Positions 1 to 8,333 of a stretch of 64,000 bases of DNA are shown here, piece by piece; the stretch's first letter is position 1; each line of letters starts with the position of its first letter. This DNA comes from CAWFFV01 sp963814985. GTDB taxonomy: Bacteria; Chloroflexota; Ktedonobacteria; Ktedonobacterales; Ktedonobacteraceae. Under the pieces are notes generated by a model. The model searched no databases. It saw nothing but the letters and a program-made list of their open reading frames with translations, and was not told where the DNA came from. The stretch is taken from the NCBI GenBank assembly GCA_963814985.1, contig CAWFFV010000018.1:213940-277939 (forward strand). The letters are read 5' to 3'. Made by a program: the position numbers and the translations under genes.

Positions 1-2
1 TT

Positions 3-125
3 AGCAGTTCGGATCAAACTCTCGTCAAGGTTCCCGGAGGCCATATCGGGGTCATGGCGGGAAGTGGCGCTGCTAAACGCACCTGGCCACAGATCAATGA
101 GTGGCTCAGTACCCGCTCGAACTAA
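3..125 (+). CDS. phaC: PHA synthase (class III-like), 3' end only
   Basis: Only the last 40 codons are present; the gene enters from outside the window and stops at TAA 123-125. The translation contains VKVPGGHIGVMAGSGA and then TWPQINEWLSTRS. This resembles the C-terminal part of class III polyhydroxyalkanoate synthases, where the His of GGHIG is the catalytic-triad histidine of an alpha/beta hydrolase fold. Family knowledge: PhaC polymerises 3-hydroxyacyl-CoA on PHA granules. The convergent neighbour is a phasin-like coiled-coil protein, which fits a PHA locus. A general alpha/beta hydrolase is the main alternative because the rest of the protein cannot be seen. Confidence 0.65.
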   Translation, partial: SSSDQTLVKVPGGHIGVMAGSGAAKRTWPQINEWLSTRSN

Positions 126-215
126 ACGTACATCTGTCGTATGCTTGTCTGCCGTGGCTTCAGGTCACGACAGACATTCGCCAGGATTGATTGGCCGCTG
201 GCCTGGAAAACAACT

Positions 216-254
216 GGAGAGAGGGCAAAGCTACTCATATTGCTCTCTCTTTTG
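216..254. terminator. Hairpin between convergent phaC and phasin-like genes
   Basis: GAGAGAGGGCAA and TTGCTCTCTC form an imperfect stem and are followed on the + strand by TTTTGA. The position between two converging genes fits a bidirectional transcription terminator. Confidence 0.5.
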
Positions 255-257
255 AGT

Positions 258-683
258 TCAGAAAGAATGCGTCCTGGCTCTTTTTTCTGTAATGGTGCTT
301 CTCAGGCTCTCTGAGTTCAACGTTCCGCAACTGCTTGCATACTCTCCCGGCCCCGTGTGGCTACCGATTTCAGCCGCCTCCATGGTTCTTCGATAGAACG
401 AAAACGGAACAGAGAAGTAATTCAAGTAACTATCGAAAGAAACACGGATCAATGTGGCCCATGCATCCTGTTGCTTGCGCGACTGATCTGCCAGCATTTG
501 CATCAGACGACGATTATTCTCTGCGTGGCTATTGAGAACCTCAACTCCGTTCTCAATAATGCTCTGAGCATAGCGTGCATTGCGTTCCTGCGTGCCAACT
601 AAATTGTCGGCCAGGGCCTGATTGGTATCTCGTAAGGATGAAGTAAGACGCCAGGTGGCATCACTCATTTGATTCTCGGCCAT
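258..683 (-). CDS. Phasin-like coiled-coil protein
   Basis: 141 aa, ATG start preceded by a strong AGGAGG-type ribosome site. Residues about 5-80 form a heptad-rich amphipathic helix rich in Gln, Asn and Arg (for example NLVGTQERNARYAQSIIENG). A Phe/Tyr-rich patch follows (SYLNYFSVPFSFYRRT) and the tail is low complexity. No membrane segment or enzyme motif is seen. Small helical proteins beside phaC are commonly phasins or PhaE/PhaM-like granule proteins, so a structural role on PHA granules is inferred from the neighbour, not from a recognised domain. It converges on the phaC end with a hairpin between them. Confidence 0.5.
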   Translation of the reverse strand: MAENQMSDATWRLTSSLRDTNQALADNLVGTQERNARYAQSIIENGVEVLNSHAENNRRLMQMLADQSRKQQDAWATLIRVSFDSYLNYFSVPFSFYRRTMEAAEIGSHTGPGEYASSCGTLNSESLRSTITEKRARTHSF

Positions 684-1280
684 AATAATTCCTCCTTCTG
701 GTCCTTATCTCTCCTCGTAGGTGGCTACGAGTAATCGTTTGTTTACTGCTTCTGGGTTTCTTAACCAGTAATCGGCTCCGGCTCCTGAGTGCCATCAAGA
801 TTGGCTTTTCCTGCCGTTATTGCACAGAAACCGTTCGTTCATGCTCTGGAAGAGGTTGCACCAACCAAAAAGATACTAGTGCGACCTTTCTCAACGGCAA
901 ACTACAGCATCACATCCACATTCTAAACGAGATGACGTTGCATCGAGCATCTACCTGCATTGGTAGAAAACTCATCTGCTACTATCCCTCTTTGGGCTTA
1001 TCTCACCGTTGAAAAACATCGCACTAGCACAGAGTGCTCCCTATAATTTTGAAGTGCAGCAACACCTTCCCGATCCCATTCATTTGACGACAAACACATG
1101 CTTGTCTCCAGGAGCGTTTACCCTTCATGGTCAACCTGATAGTAGGATACACGAAAATACAAAAAAAATCAAGGCTTCTATCATACAATTCATAAATACT
1201 CATCCATAAATCGATAAATTGTTGAGATTAGCAAGAGATCTCTCTCTTCGCCTGGGACACGTGCAAGCCGATCATAAGAG
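684..1280. other. Gene-free stretch upstream of the phasin-like gene
   Basis: About 600 bp without a credible gene. It contains a 7-bp stem (CTCGTAG-GTGG-CTACGAG, 714-731) about 30 bases upstream of the phasin-like start, in its 5' leader. Otherwise it is AT-rich sequence in which no tRNA, promoter pair or conserved ORF was recognised. Confidence 0.4.
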
Positions 1281-1425
1281 GTAATTAGCCTCGCGCCTTC
1301 GGCGCTTCATAGCCCGTTTTGTGGGTTTTGTCACTTGTGGTGGAGGTTGCGGCGCAACCTCCACCACAAGTGACAAAACCCACAAAACGAGAGTGAGCCA
1401 CCGCAGGTGGTGAGGAATTAGGAAA
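1281..1425 (+). repeat. Type A cloverleaf repeat, copy A1
   Basis: Left hairpin GCGCC-TTC-GGCGC, then a central palindrome whose arms pair perfectly over 37 bases around a single G in TTGCGGCGCAA, then right hairpin CCACC-GCA-GGTGG. The terminal inverted repeat is degenerate (GTAATTAG at the left). Lies just downstream of the ABC-F gene. Confidence 0.85.
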
Positions 1426-1439
1426 AGGGACCTTTTTCC

Positions 1440-3065
1440 TCACCTCTGCTTCTCTGCATAATACGAAAAATTCCCCGGATAGACCTGTATACGCCTATCA
1501 TAGTCAATGGCCACAATTTTTGTGACAACCTTATCCAGGAAATAGCGGTCGTGAGAAACCGTCACAACCGTCCCCTCAAAGTCCTCCAAAGCCGCTTCTA
1601 GCACCTCTGTCGAGGCAATATCGAGATTATTAGTAGGCTCATCTAGTAACAGGAAATTTGCTTCTGTTAGCATGAGTCTGGCAATTTGCAAACGACTCTT
1701 TTCTCCTCCACTTAGATTACCAATGAGCGTATGAATATCCTCAAAAGAAAAGAGCAAGCCTCGTAAGAAAGAGATGGCCTGTGGTTCCGTGAGCCTCTTG
1801 AGTTTGCGCACAAACTCCAGTGGTGTGCTCTGAAAAGGCAACGTTTCCTGTTCCTGCGCATAATAGCCAGCAACAACGCTGGCTCCAATTTTCACAGTTC
1901 CCTTCGTTGCGGGGATGAGATCCAGCATTGTTTTGAGCAACGTCGTTTTGCCACTGCCGTTTGGTCCCACAATGCCAACTCGTTCGCCATAGAGAACCGT
2001 CAGATCGAAGGGTTCAAAGAGGACATAGCCATCCACCACCTGACTTAACCCCTTCACCTCCAATACTTTCTTCCCGCTGCGATCCGCATCCAGATCAACT
2101 TTTATTTTTTCGCGAACTAGGATAGGTTTCTCTACTGCGTCCCGTTTGGCTTTCTGCACTCGTTTCGCCATATATTCGGCTCGACCTGCAAATTTTGGAT
2201 TGAATTTCGCCCACTCTTTCAACTGGCGCATGCTGGCTTCCAGGCGCTTAATCTCTTCTTGTTGCAAAGCATATTGCTCCTGTCGTTTCAACAGTCGTCG
2301 CTGGCGCTCCTGTGCATAGTAGCTATAGTTGCCAGCATAGACCGAGATTTCGCCGTCTTCCAGCGCAAAAATCTTTTTGATCGCCCGATCCAGAAGATGA
2401 CGGTCATGAGAGATAATCATAACCGTCCCCGAATATTGCTGGATATAGTACTCCAACCAGGCTTTCGCCTGTACGTCCAGATGGTTATCAGGCTCATCTA
2501 GCAATAACACATCTGGTTGCTGAAGCAGAATACGAGCGAGATTCACTAACTTCTTTTCACCGCCGCTGAGTGTGCCTATCTCTTGCTGATATTCATGGGG
2601 AGTAAAACCCAGTCCATGCAGAACGGTTTCCACCTGGTGTTCCAGAGTATAGCCACCGGAGGACTCATAGCGTTCTTGTACCCGGCTATACTCCTCCAAA
2701 ACAGAGGTCATGATATCGGAGTCAATCTGCGGATCTGCCATCTGCGCTTCTAGCGTCTTCAAACGCTCTGCCAGGACAACGATTTCAGCGGATGCTTCTG
2801 AAACTGCCTCAAAGATAGTTTTGTGGTGCATCAGTGGATCGACTTCTTGCTCCAGGTAGCCAACCGTGAGATTACGTCGTCGCGAAATTATCCCTTCGCC
2901 GGGTTCCTCCAGTCCCGCTAGCAGTTGAAAGAGGGTTGATTTCCCACTACCATTTTCCCCCACCAGCCCGATCCGTTCACCTTCGAGGATCTCCAAATCC
3001 ACTTCGTACAAGATGGGATTGCCGCCAAATTCTTTACAGACTCTCGAAAAATTGATCAATAACAT
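1440..3065 (-). CDS. ABC-F family ATPase
   Basis: 541 aa with two ABC nucleotide-binding domains and no membrane segments. NBD1 has Walker A GENGSGKST (about residues 37-45), signature LSGGEKKL and Walker B LLLDEPDNHLD. NBD2 has GPNGSGKTT, LSGGEKSRL and LLLDEPTNNLD. A charged linker of about 80 residues rich in Arg, Lys and Gln separates them, as in ABC-F proteins. These act on the ribosome (translation rescue, antibiotic target protection or subunit assembly) rather than in transport. The length is normal for the family. Monocistronic, with a ~300-base hairpin-containing leader that could attenuate expression. The subfamily (Uup, EttA-like or ARE) cannot be fixed from sequence alone. Confidence 0.9.
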   Translation of the reverse strand: MLLINFSRVCKEFGGNPILYEVDLEILEGERIGLVGENGSGKSTLFQLLAGLEEPGEGIISRRRNLTVGYLEQEVDPLMHHKTIFEAVSEASAEIVVLAERLKTLEAQMADPQIDSDIMTSVLEEYSRVQERYESSGGYTLEHQVETVLHGLGFTPHEYQQEIGTLSGGEKKLVNLARILLQQPDVLLLDEPDNHLDVQAKAWLEYYIQQYSGTVMIISHDRHLLDRAIKKIFALEDGEISVYAGNYSYYAQERQRRLLKRQEQYALQQEEIKRLEASMRQLKEWAKFNPKFAGRAEYMAKRVQKAKRDAVEKPILVREKIKVDLDADRSGKKVLEVKGLSQVVDGYVLFEPFDLTVLYGERVGIVGPNGSGKTTLLKTMLDLIPATKGTVKIGASVVAGYYAQEQETLPFQSTPLEFVRKLKRLTEPQAISFLRGLLFSFEDIHTLIGNLSGGEKSRLQIARLMLTEANFLLLDEPTNNLDIASTEVLEAALEDFEGTVVTVSHDRYFLDKVVTKIVAIDYDRRIQVYPGNFSYYAEKQR

Positions 3066-3259
3066 TGGTGTTTGCCTCCTTGTGGTAGAGCATTAAACAA
3101 TCAGAGAAAAGAGGATAACACCTGGCAACAGCCTATATGCAGAGAAGAGAAGCGCGAGATGGATGTGTGAGGGGAGAGTAGCACATGTGGTACACAGAGA
3201 GCATTGCTTCTTCACAATAGTACGAAGAAGTCACAGTACCAGTTCGACACTACTTTCCG

Positions 3260-3373
3260 CCGCATAAGCAGAAGTGCCAGGCTTATGCGGCCATATCATG
3301 TGATATGTGTTTACTGGGGTGGTCAGTGATTTGCAGGTAATCTATCTGACCCATGATCTTATAACTCATGGGT
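3260..3373 (-). promoter_or_regulatory. Two hairpins in the ABC-F leader
   Basis: CCGCATAAGC pairs with GCTTATGCGG (3260-3290, 10-bp stem), and ACCCATGA pairs with TCATGGGT (3349-3373). Both lie between the candidate ABC-F promoter and the gene start. Leader attenuators are known for antibiotic-resistance ABC-F genes, but no leader peptide was identified here. Confidence 0.35.
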
Positions 3374-3375
3374 TT

Positions 3376-3405
3376 ATGCTACCATAGTTTTGCTCCTTGT
3401 GTCAA
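3376..3405 (-). promoter_or_regulatory. Candidate sigma-70 promoter for the ABC-F gene
   Basis: On the minus strand TTGACA (3405-3400) is followed after 18 bases by TAGCAT (3381-3376). It would give a leader of roughly 300 bases. Confidence 0.4.
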
Positions 3406-3424
3406 ATTGCTGAGTACAGAGTCA

Positions 3425-3453
3425 TAGACAAGAGGGGCAAAAGGGTGTAGTAT
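3425..3453 (+). promoter_or_regulatory. Candidate sigma-70 promoter for lspA-rluD
   Basis: TAGACA (3425-3430), a 17-base spacer, then TAGTAT (3448-3453). Transcription would start near 3460, which excludes an upstream TTG at 3458 as the translation start. Confidence 0.5.
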
Positions 3454-3505
3454 ATATTTGAGAATTGCTCAGCATGGCAATCCGCGTATAATGAGGAAAA
3501 ACATC

Positions 3506-4108
3506 GTGACAAACAAACGTGCACGCACCTATGATGCATTAGCATTGCTCATTGTCATTGTGGTTATATCTCTCGATCAGTGGACAAAAGCCTTGATCGT
3601 GGCCAATTTTGGCCCGGCAGGAAGCAAACCACCCATATCTTTGATAGGACAGTATCTGGTAATTGATTATATTCAAAATCGTGGGGCAGCTTTTGGCTTG
3701 CTTGCAAACAATATCCTCCTCGCTGTATTTATCACCGCCGCTATCGCGGTCGTGTCTTATTTATACCTGCGGATGCTGAATTCAGGGCCACTTGCCTACA
3801 AAATCATCTTTGGTATGATTATTGGAGGTGCTTTTGGCAATCTCATTGATCGAGTACATAATGGTGGCTATGTGGTCGACTTCGTCTCCTTCCGTATTCC
3901 TGAAATCAATTATTATTTCGCCATTTTTAACGTTGCCGACGCATGTATCTCTGTGGGAGTCTTCCTTCTCTTTCTCTTTGTGCTTTCTGGAGGATTTAAC
4001 CGCATAAAAGAGGCTGAGAGTGCAAATGGTACTGTACTGAAACCAGCTACATCTTCAGTCACAAAAAGTACAGCTATCCATCCTACGGAGCAAGATGTAC
4101 AATCCTGA
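3506..4108 (+). CDS. lspA: Lipoprotein signal peptidase (signal peptidase II)
   Basis: About 200 aa integral membrane aspartyl protease that cleaves signal peptides of diacylated prolipoproteins. Four hydrophobic segments are visible. The family motifs are present: NRGAAFG, GNLIDRV followed by VVDF (first catalytic Asp region), and FNVADACISVG (second Asp). GTG 3506 is preferred because TGAGGAAA sits about 8 bases upstream; ATG 3491 is an in-frame alternative. A C-terminal tail of about 35 polar residues is longer than usual. The stop overlaps the ATG of rluD by 14 bases, implying translational coupling, a common lspA-rluD arrangement. Confidence 0.9.
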   Translation: MTNKRARTYDALALLIVIVVISLDQWTKALIVANFGPAGSKPPISLIGQYLVIDYIQNRGAAFGLLANNILLAVFITAAIAVVSYLYLRMLNSGPLAYKIIFGMIIGGAFGNLIDRVHNGGYVVDFVSFRIPEINYYFAIFNVADACISVGVFLLFLFVLSGGFNRIKEAESANGTVLKPATSSVTKSTAIHPTEQDVQS

Positions 4109-5049
4109 TCTCCCCCTCTCCAACAACGGACAGACCTGGAGCATTGAGCAAGATCAGGTAGGACAACGGCTCGACCGTTACCTGATGTCTGTCCTGAATA
4201 CTCTCTCACGTACAGGGATACAGCAACTGATCGTAGAAGGATCGGTGCTGGTCAATGGGCGAACGAGCAAATCTGGTTACGCGCTCAAAATCCATGATGA
4301 AGTACAGGTGCAGCTGGCAATACCTGCCTTACAACCAAAGGATATTAAGCCGCAGTTACTTCCCCTTGATATCATGTACGAAGATGACGATCTCTTCATT
4401 GTAAACAAGGTAGCTGGCATGGTTGTGCATCCAGCGGTCGGACATCACGATGATACACTCTGTTAATGCTTTATTGGCACGCTATCCCCAGTTTCAGGAG
4501 TTTGGAGCCGACACACGACCCGGTATTGTACATCGGCTGGACAGGGATACCTCTGGACTCCTCATCGTTGCAAAAAATGTACAAACACAAGCAGCATTAG
4601 TCGCACAAATGAAACAACATGAGGTAGTGAAACGCTATCTGGCCCTTGTTGAGGGAGTCATCTCACTCGATAAAGGGAGTATAGATGCTCCCATAGGTCG
4701 TAATCCTCGTCATCGTGAACAGATGGCAATTACAACAACAGAGAGCCGAGAAGCACGTACTCACTTCAGGGTGCTCAAACGTTTTGCCCATCACACACTC
4801 TTGCTCTTGCAGTTGGAGACCGGACGTACCCATCAAATTCGTGTCCACTTGCAAGGAATAGGCCATCCGGTCATCGGCGATCCCATGTATGGACCGAAAA
4901 GCCCTCGACGAGAAATTACACTACAACGTCAATTCTTGCATGCCTACCAGCTGAGATTTACGCATCCTACAACAGGAAAAATGCTGGAGTTTGAAGCGCC
5001 GCTCCCCAATGATCTACAGACGGTTCTTGACCAGGAAACGCTCTTATAG
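4095..5049 (+). pseudogene. rluD: RluD-type 23S rRNA pseudouridine synthase, frameshifted
   Basis: The N-terminal part (4095-4466) has an S4 RNA-binding domain (LDRYLMSVL, GSVLVNG) and reaches VVHPAVGHHDDTL. The catalytic part continues in the next frame from about 4461 with VNALLARYPQ and the active-site motif HRLDRDTSG, then GRTHQIRVHL. GATACACTCTGTTAATGCT contains one extra base relative to an open frame (expected DDTLVNALL), so a 1-bp insertion near 4458-4461 splits the gene. Reconstructed length is about 318 aa, normal for RluA/RluD enzymes, which isomerise uridines in 23S rRNA. Everything on both sides is well conserved, so a sequencing error or very recent mutation is likely. Confidence 0.85.
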
Positions 5050-5172
5050 TAGAGAGGCCGGGTAAACTCCATTTGCTCTTCTGCCAGCATTCCACATACT
5101 ATCCATATTGGCTAGTTGCTATGATTTATCTTGCCGAAACAGATCCCATTCAGTAGAATACTATCTCCAACG

Positions 5173-5337
5173 GTAACTTCTCAGGCCCCTTTTTCCTGAT
5201 TCCTCAGCGCCTTCGGCGCTTTACGGGCTGTTTTGTATGTGGGTTTTATCGCCTGCGACGAGATTGCATCGCAGGCGATAAAACCCACACAACGAGAGCG
5301 AACCCACCGCTGGTGATGAGGAAACCTGAGTAGTTGC
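5173..5337 (+). repeat. Type A cloverleaf repeat, copy A2
   Basis: Terminal repeats GTAACTTCTCAGG and CCTGAGTAGTTGC, left hairpin GCGCCTTCGGCGC, central arms of about 20 bases (GTGGGTTTTATCGCCTGCGA and complement), and a right CCACCGCTGGTG hairpin. The centre lacks the standard TTGCGGCGCAA core. The flanking octamers CTCCAACG and CTCTAAAC agree at only 5 of 8 positions. Confidence 0.85.
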
Positions 5338-5491
5338 CTCTAAACGTATGTTATGTACGTAACCTATTAAATTACCCATCTACTAAATATATTAAAACTA
5401 GTTGATGAGGGGACTACCTCCGACTATAGAGCGATATTTCTTCTTTTGAAGTAAAAAGCTTTCGTCTGTGAGGAGAGGAGAAACCTTAAGT

Positions 5492-5581
5492 ATGTCAATT
5501 TTAGAAGTAACAGATCAGATTACACCAAGGAGCGTTATACGTCATCGCCCAATTGGGAATAGCAAGAGCTCCAATGAGTAA
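5492..5581 (+). CDS. Possible 29-codon leader ORF
   Basis: ATG 5492 follows a good purine-rich site (GAGGAGAGGAG). The ORF ends at TAA 5579-5581 and overlaps the downstream ATG 5574 within ATGAGTAA. It could be a coupled leader peptide. Equally, it could be the true N-terminus of the downstream membrane protein separated by a frameshift. The peptide resembles nothing recognised. Confidence 0.3.
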   Translation: MSILEVTDQITPRSVIRHRPIGNSKSSNE

Positions 5582-6275
5582 ACGGTCTATGGTCACAGTC
5601 TCTACGACTCCAATGGTGCAACGCGCCTCTCGCCCACGTTCAGCCGATGTCATCGATGCAGTGGATGAATGGGAATTGGGAGATGAGGACATCGGTGATT
5701 TCCAGAACCCTGATACACGACTAGAAAGCACAACAATGCGTGCTCTCGTTGTATCGAAGGCTCAGCCATCTATTGTGCGAAAGACGGTGTCGAGGAGTAC
5801 AACCCGGCAGGCACACCCACTTCTCTATCTTGGTATTGGAATGTTAGCAATGCTTGCGCTCTGGGCAGTACTGAGCGCTGCATTCGGATGGTTTAATGCA
5901 ATTCTCGATGATATACATTATGGACGACCACGTACTTTCCAAACTGATGCGTGGGTAGGCCATAATGAGCAAACAGGCGTACCCAGTCATTTTATCGCAA
6001 TTAATCTTAATCGTCATATCGAAATCATCGAGATGTCCGGTAGCGATCCCGCTCATACACACATCTACCTCGGCCCGCTATTGTATGGTCCAGGTGATGA
6101 ACTCGCTCCCGTTACATTGAAATTTATGGATGTCAATGACGATAGTAAACCAGATATGATTGTCACCTTCCAGGGATCACGGATTGTGTTCATCAACGAT
6201 CAGGGAGGCTTCCGTCCGCTTCTCCCATCGGAACGCCATATGGTCGAGACATTTTTGCAACTTCATCCATCTTAG
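5574..6275 (+). CDS. Single-pass membrane protein with FG-GAP-like segment
   Basis: About 233 aa from ATG 5574, which overlaps a short upstream ORF. The first 80 residues are polar and probably cytoplasmic. One membrane helix follows (LLYLGIGMLAMLALWAVL, about residues 83-105). The rest is probably external and includes FMDVNDDSKPDMIVTF, which matches the Asp-rich metal loop of FG-GAP/VCBS (integrin-alpha-like) repeats. No enzyme motif is visible, so the function is unknown. It converges on the HU gene across a hairpin. Confidence 0.6.
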   Translation: MSKRSMVTVSTTPMVQRASRPRSADVIDAVDEWELGDEDIGDFQNPDTRLESTTMRALVVSKAQPSIVRKTVSRSTTRQAHPLLYLGIGMLAMLALWAVLSAAFGWFNAILDDIHYGRPRTFQTDAWVGHNEQTGVPSHFIAINLNRHIEIIEMSGSDPAHTHIYLGPLLYGPGDELAPVTLKFMDVNDDSKPDMIVTFQGSRIVFINDQGGFRPLLPSERHMVETFLQLHPS

Positions 6276-6301
6276 TAGAGATTTATCCGTCATTTTGTAG
6301 T

Positions 6302-6325
6302 CAGGGCCAGCATTTCTGGCCCTGA
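6302..6325. terminator. Hairpin between convergent genes
   Basis: CAGGGCCAG and CTGGCCCTG form a 9-bp stem with a short loop between the membrane-protein gene and the HU gene. No U-tract follows, so a bidirectional terminator role is inferred from position. Confidence 0.5.
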
Positions 6326-6333
6326 TAGCGGGG

Positions 6334-6696
6334 TTATCCCTCTCCTCTTTTGACCTTTCTGGATATCGGTGCCGGCACAGTTGCCATTCCCTGCGCTGCT
6401 TGAGAAAGCACAGCTCCTACAGAGAAGCCAACGCGCTTTCTGGCAGGAATAGTAATCTGGTTTCCACCACGAATAGACTTAACCCTACGCGGTGCCACTT
6501 CTCGTAGATTCCAGGTACCGAAGCCCATCAAACGTACCTCGTGTCCCTGCGCAACCCCTTCTCGAACCACCTCAGTAAAGGCATCAATCACTTTGCTGGT
6601 TTCTTTTAGATTCAAACCGGCCTTAGCTGCAACCTGATGAATTAGCTCGTCTTTTCCAACAACAATATGATCTCTTTCAGCTGAACTCGTTTTCAT
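6334..6696 (-). CDS. hup: HU family DNA-binding protein
   Basis: 120 aa; ATG 6696 has a GAGGA site just upstream and is preferred over an upstream TTG. The body is a classic HU/IHF fold: KDELIHQVAAKAGLNLKETSKVIDAFTEVV helices, then GFGTWNLREVAPRR in the beta-arm region and a second helical part. It is longer than E. coli HU (90 aa), with a short N-terminal extension and a C-terminal tail of about 20 residues ending in basic residues. HU dimers bend and compact DNA without strong sequence specificity. Monocistronic and convergent with the FG-GAP-like gene. Confidence 0.9.
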   Translation of the reverse strand: MKTSSAERDHIVVGKDELIHQVAAKAGLNLKETSKVIDAFTEVVREGVAQGHEVRLMGFGTWNLREVAPRRVKSIRGGNQITIPARKRVGFSVGAVLSQAAQGMATVPAPISRKVKRGEG

Positions 6697-6880
6697 TGTG
6701 TCCTCACAAAACAAATGGAATGCAGAGAATAGCTTTCCCTCTATACAAGCCTACAACGCACACACACGCTCCGTCTGTCATCACTTCGTTGGCTTTGACA
6801 AACGATATACCTGCTTTGTGTATTGGAATGGTGTCCCCATTCCCTTTCACTATACCGAGTCCCACCAAATGGTATGAGCG

Positions 6881-8155
6881 CTAGACCACCCAATGCGCTG
6901 TTAAGAATTGAGCGAGTAAGAAGAAAAAGATGGCACCCGAAACCATCAAATAACTCATAGCGAATGTCTTACTTTTGCCGCCGATACCTGCCAGGACAAT
7001 AAAGGCTGGAAAGATCTCTAGCATAAAACGTGAGGTAGATTGGAGAGGAACAAGCTTCATGCCCTCTAAAGGGAACAACATGATAAAAAGGTAGAGTGTC
7101 GCAGCATAGAAACCATATGCCCACAGTTTCCTGGGAAAACGCCAGGGACCAACGAAAGTGAGGACAATCATTGTGAGGACAAGCAGATCTGGCACAAGGT
7201 CTGTCAGATTACGTAACGCCTGGAAGCTCAGGAAGCCTGTGCTCCTGATTGTAATAGCCTGAAAAGAGAGTACCAGACCATACCAGGGAAAATTCAAGTA
7301 GCGGTACCAGCTCGCCTGTGCATGCGAAAATGCAAAAAAATCCTGGAAACGGTAGGCGCAATAGAGGCCAAAAAAGAGTACACCAGTGGGGATAAGTCCA
7401 CCACTGAGCACATCCGAACGGATTTTTTTCAGGTTGAACTGATGCTGACAAAGGTATTCATAATAGAAGGGTACCAGAAGGAATACTCCAGCAGAACGTG
7501 TCAGACTGGCCAGGAGTCCAAAAAGTCCGGCCCGCCACCAATGACCGTGCCTCATGTTGTAGAAACTGAGCAATGAGAGACACAAGAAGAGTGATTCGTT
7601 GTAGGCCGCAAGAAAGAAGAATGCAGTGGGGAAAATCGAGAGGTACAGAACTGTACGTAGAGCATAATCTCGGTTAAAATCTTCTTTAACAAGCCTGTAA
7701 AGCACTATTAGCATGACCAGTGTTGTCATACTGGATATAAGTAATCCTGCTGTAAGCGGATAAACCGTAAACAACATAAAAGCTCTTATTAGTAGAGAAT
7801 AGAGAGGGAAAAAAGCGGTTCTTGCCGGCAAATCATAGCCATTGAGTGCAATAAAGATATAGTGGCCTGTATCCCAACGATTCCAGGACTCCCACAATGC
7901 GTACAGGGGCATGGCAGATGGTGAGAAATCCTTCATCATGAAAAGCACAGAGAGGCAGGTAATCACAAAACACGCTAAATGTGTTCCAATATAAACAGGC
8001 ATAATTTCTTTACATGCATCAGACCACTTCAGCCATGCAGCTCTGAAAGGACGTACTGGTACCGAGATGGAATCTGTATGGTCTATATTCGCAGGAGTGA
8101 TGGTTTCTTCTCTTCTTGGAGTGGAAATCAGGAAAAGTGGGGATCGAGTCATCAT
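6881..8155 (-). CDS. PIG-V-like membrane mannosyltransferase
   Basis: About 424 aa with 9-10 hydrophobic segments. Diagnostic motifs match the PIG-V/GPI mannosyltransferase 2 family: WNRWDTGHYIFIALNGY near residue 90, FFPLYSLLIR, then FPTAFFFLAAYNESLFL and LTRSAGVFLLVPF. The same pattern recurs in two further genes of this window (57895 and 59308). Such enzymes use polyprenyl-phosphate-linked mannose on the outer face of the membrane; in bacteria the acceptor is unknown. ATG 8155 is chosen because AGGAG lies 7-9 bases upstream. Confidence 0.75.
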   Translation of the reverse strand: MMTRSPLFLISTPRREETITPANIDHTDSISVPVRPFRAAWLKWSDACKEIMPVYIGTHLACFVITCLSVLFMMKDFSPSAMPLYALWESWNRWDTGHYIFIALNGYDLPARTAFFPLYSLLIRAFMLFTVYPLTAGLLISSMTTLVMLIVLYRLVKEDFNRDYALRTVLYLSIFPTAFFFLAAYNESLFLCLSLLSFYNMRHGHWWRAGLFGLLASLTRSAGVFLLVPFYYEYLCQHQFNLKKIRSDVLSGGLIPTGVLFFGLYCAYRFQDFFAFSHAQASWYRYLNFPWYGLVLSFQAITIRSTGFLSFQALRNLTDLVPDLLVLTMIVLTFVGPWRFPRKLWAYGFYAATLYLFIMLFPLEGMKLVPLQSTSRFMLEIFPAFIVLAGIGGKSKTFAMSYLMVSGAIFFFLLAQFLTAHWVV

Positions 8156-8333
8156 CAAAAAACATCTCCTAAATACAACGCTGGAGTATTTCGCTCGAAG
8201 GGATGTACCATAGATCGTGCTCGACTGGTCCTTGTCTTTACGCGAGTCCAGGTCCCACTATGCTATATCGTTGAAGTAGTACAAAAAGTGACATAGATTT
8301 CTGGATCATGACCAAGGTACTAACCAGAAGAGG

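Noticed and set aside
1009..1209. 66-codon ORF on the + strand
   Set aside because: TTG start, no ribosome site, composition of non-coding AT-rich DNA and no recognisable features.
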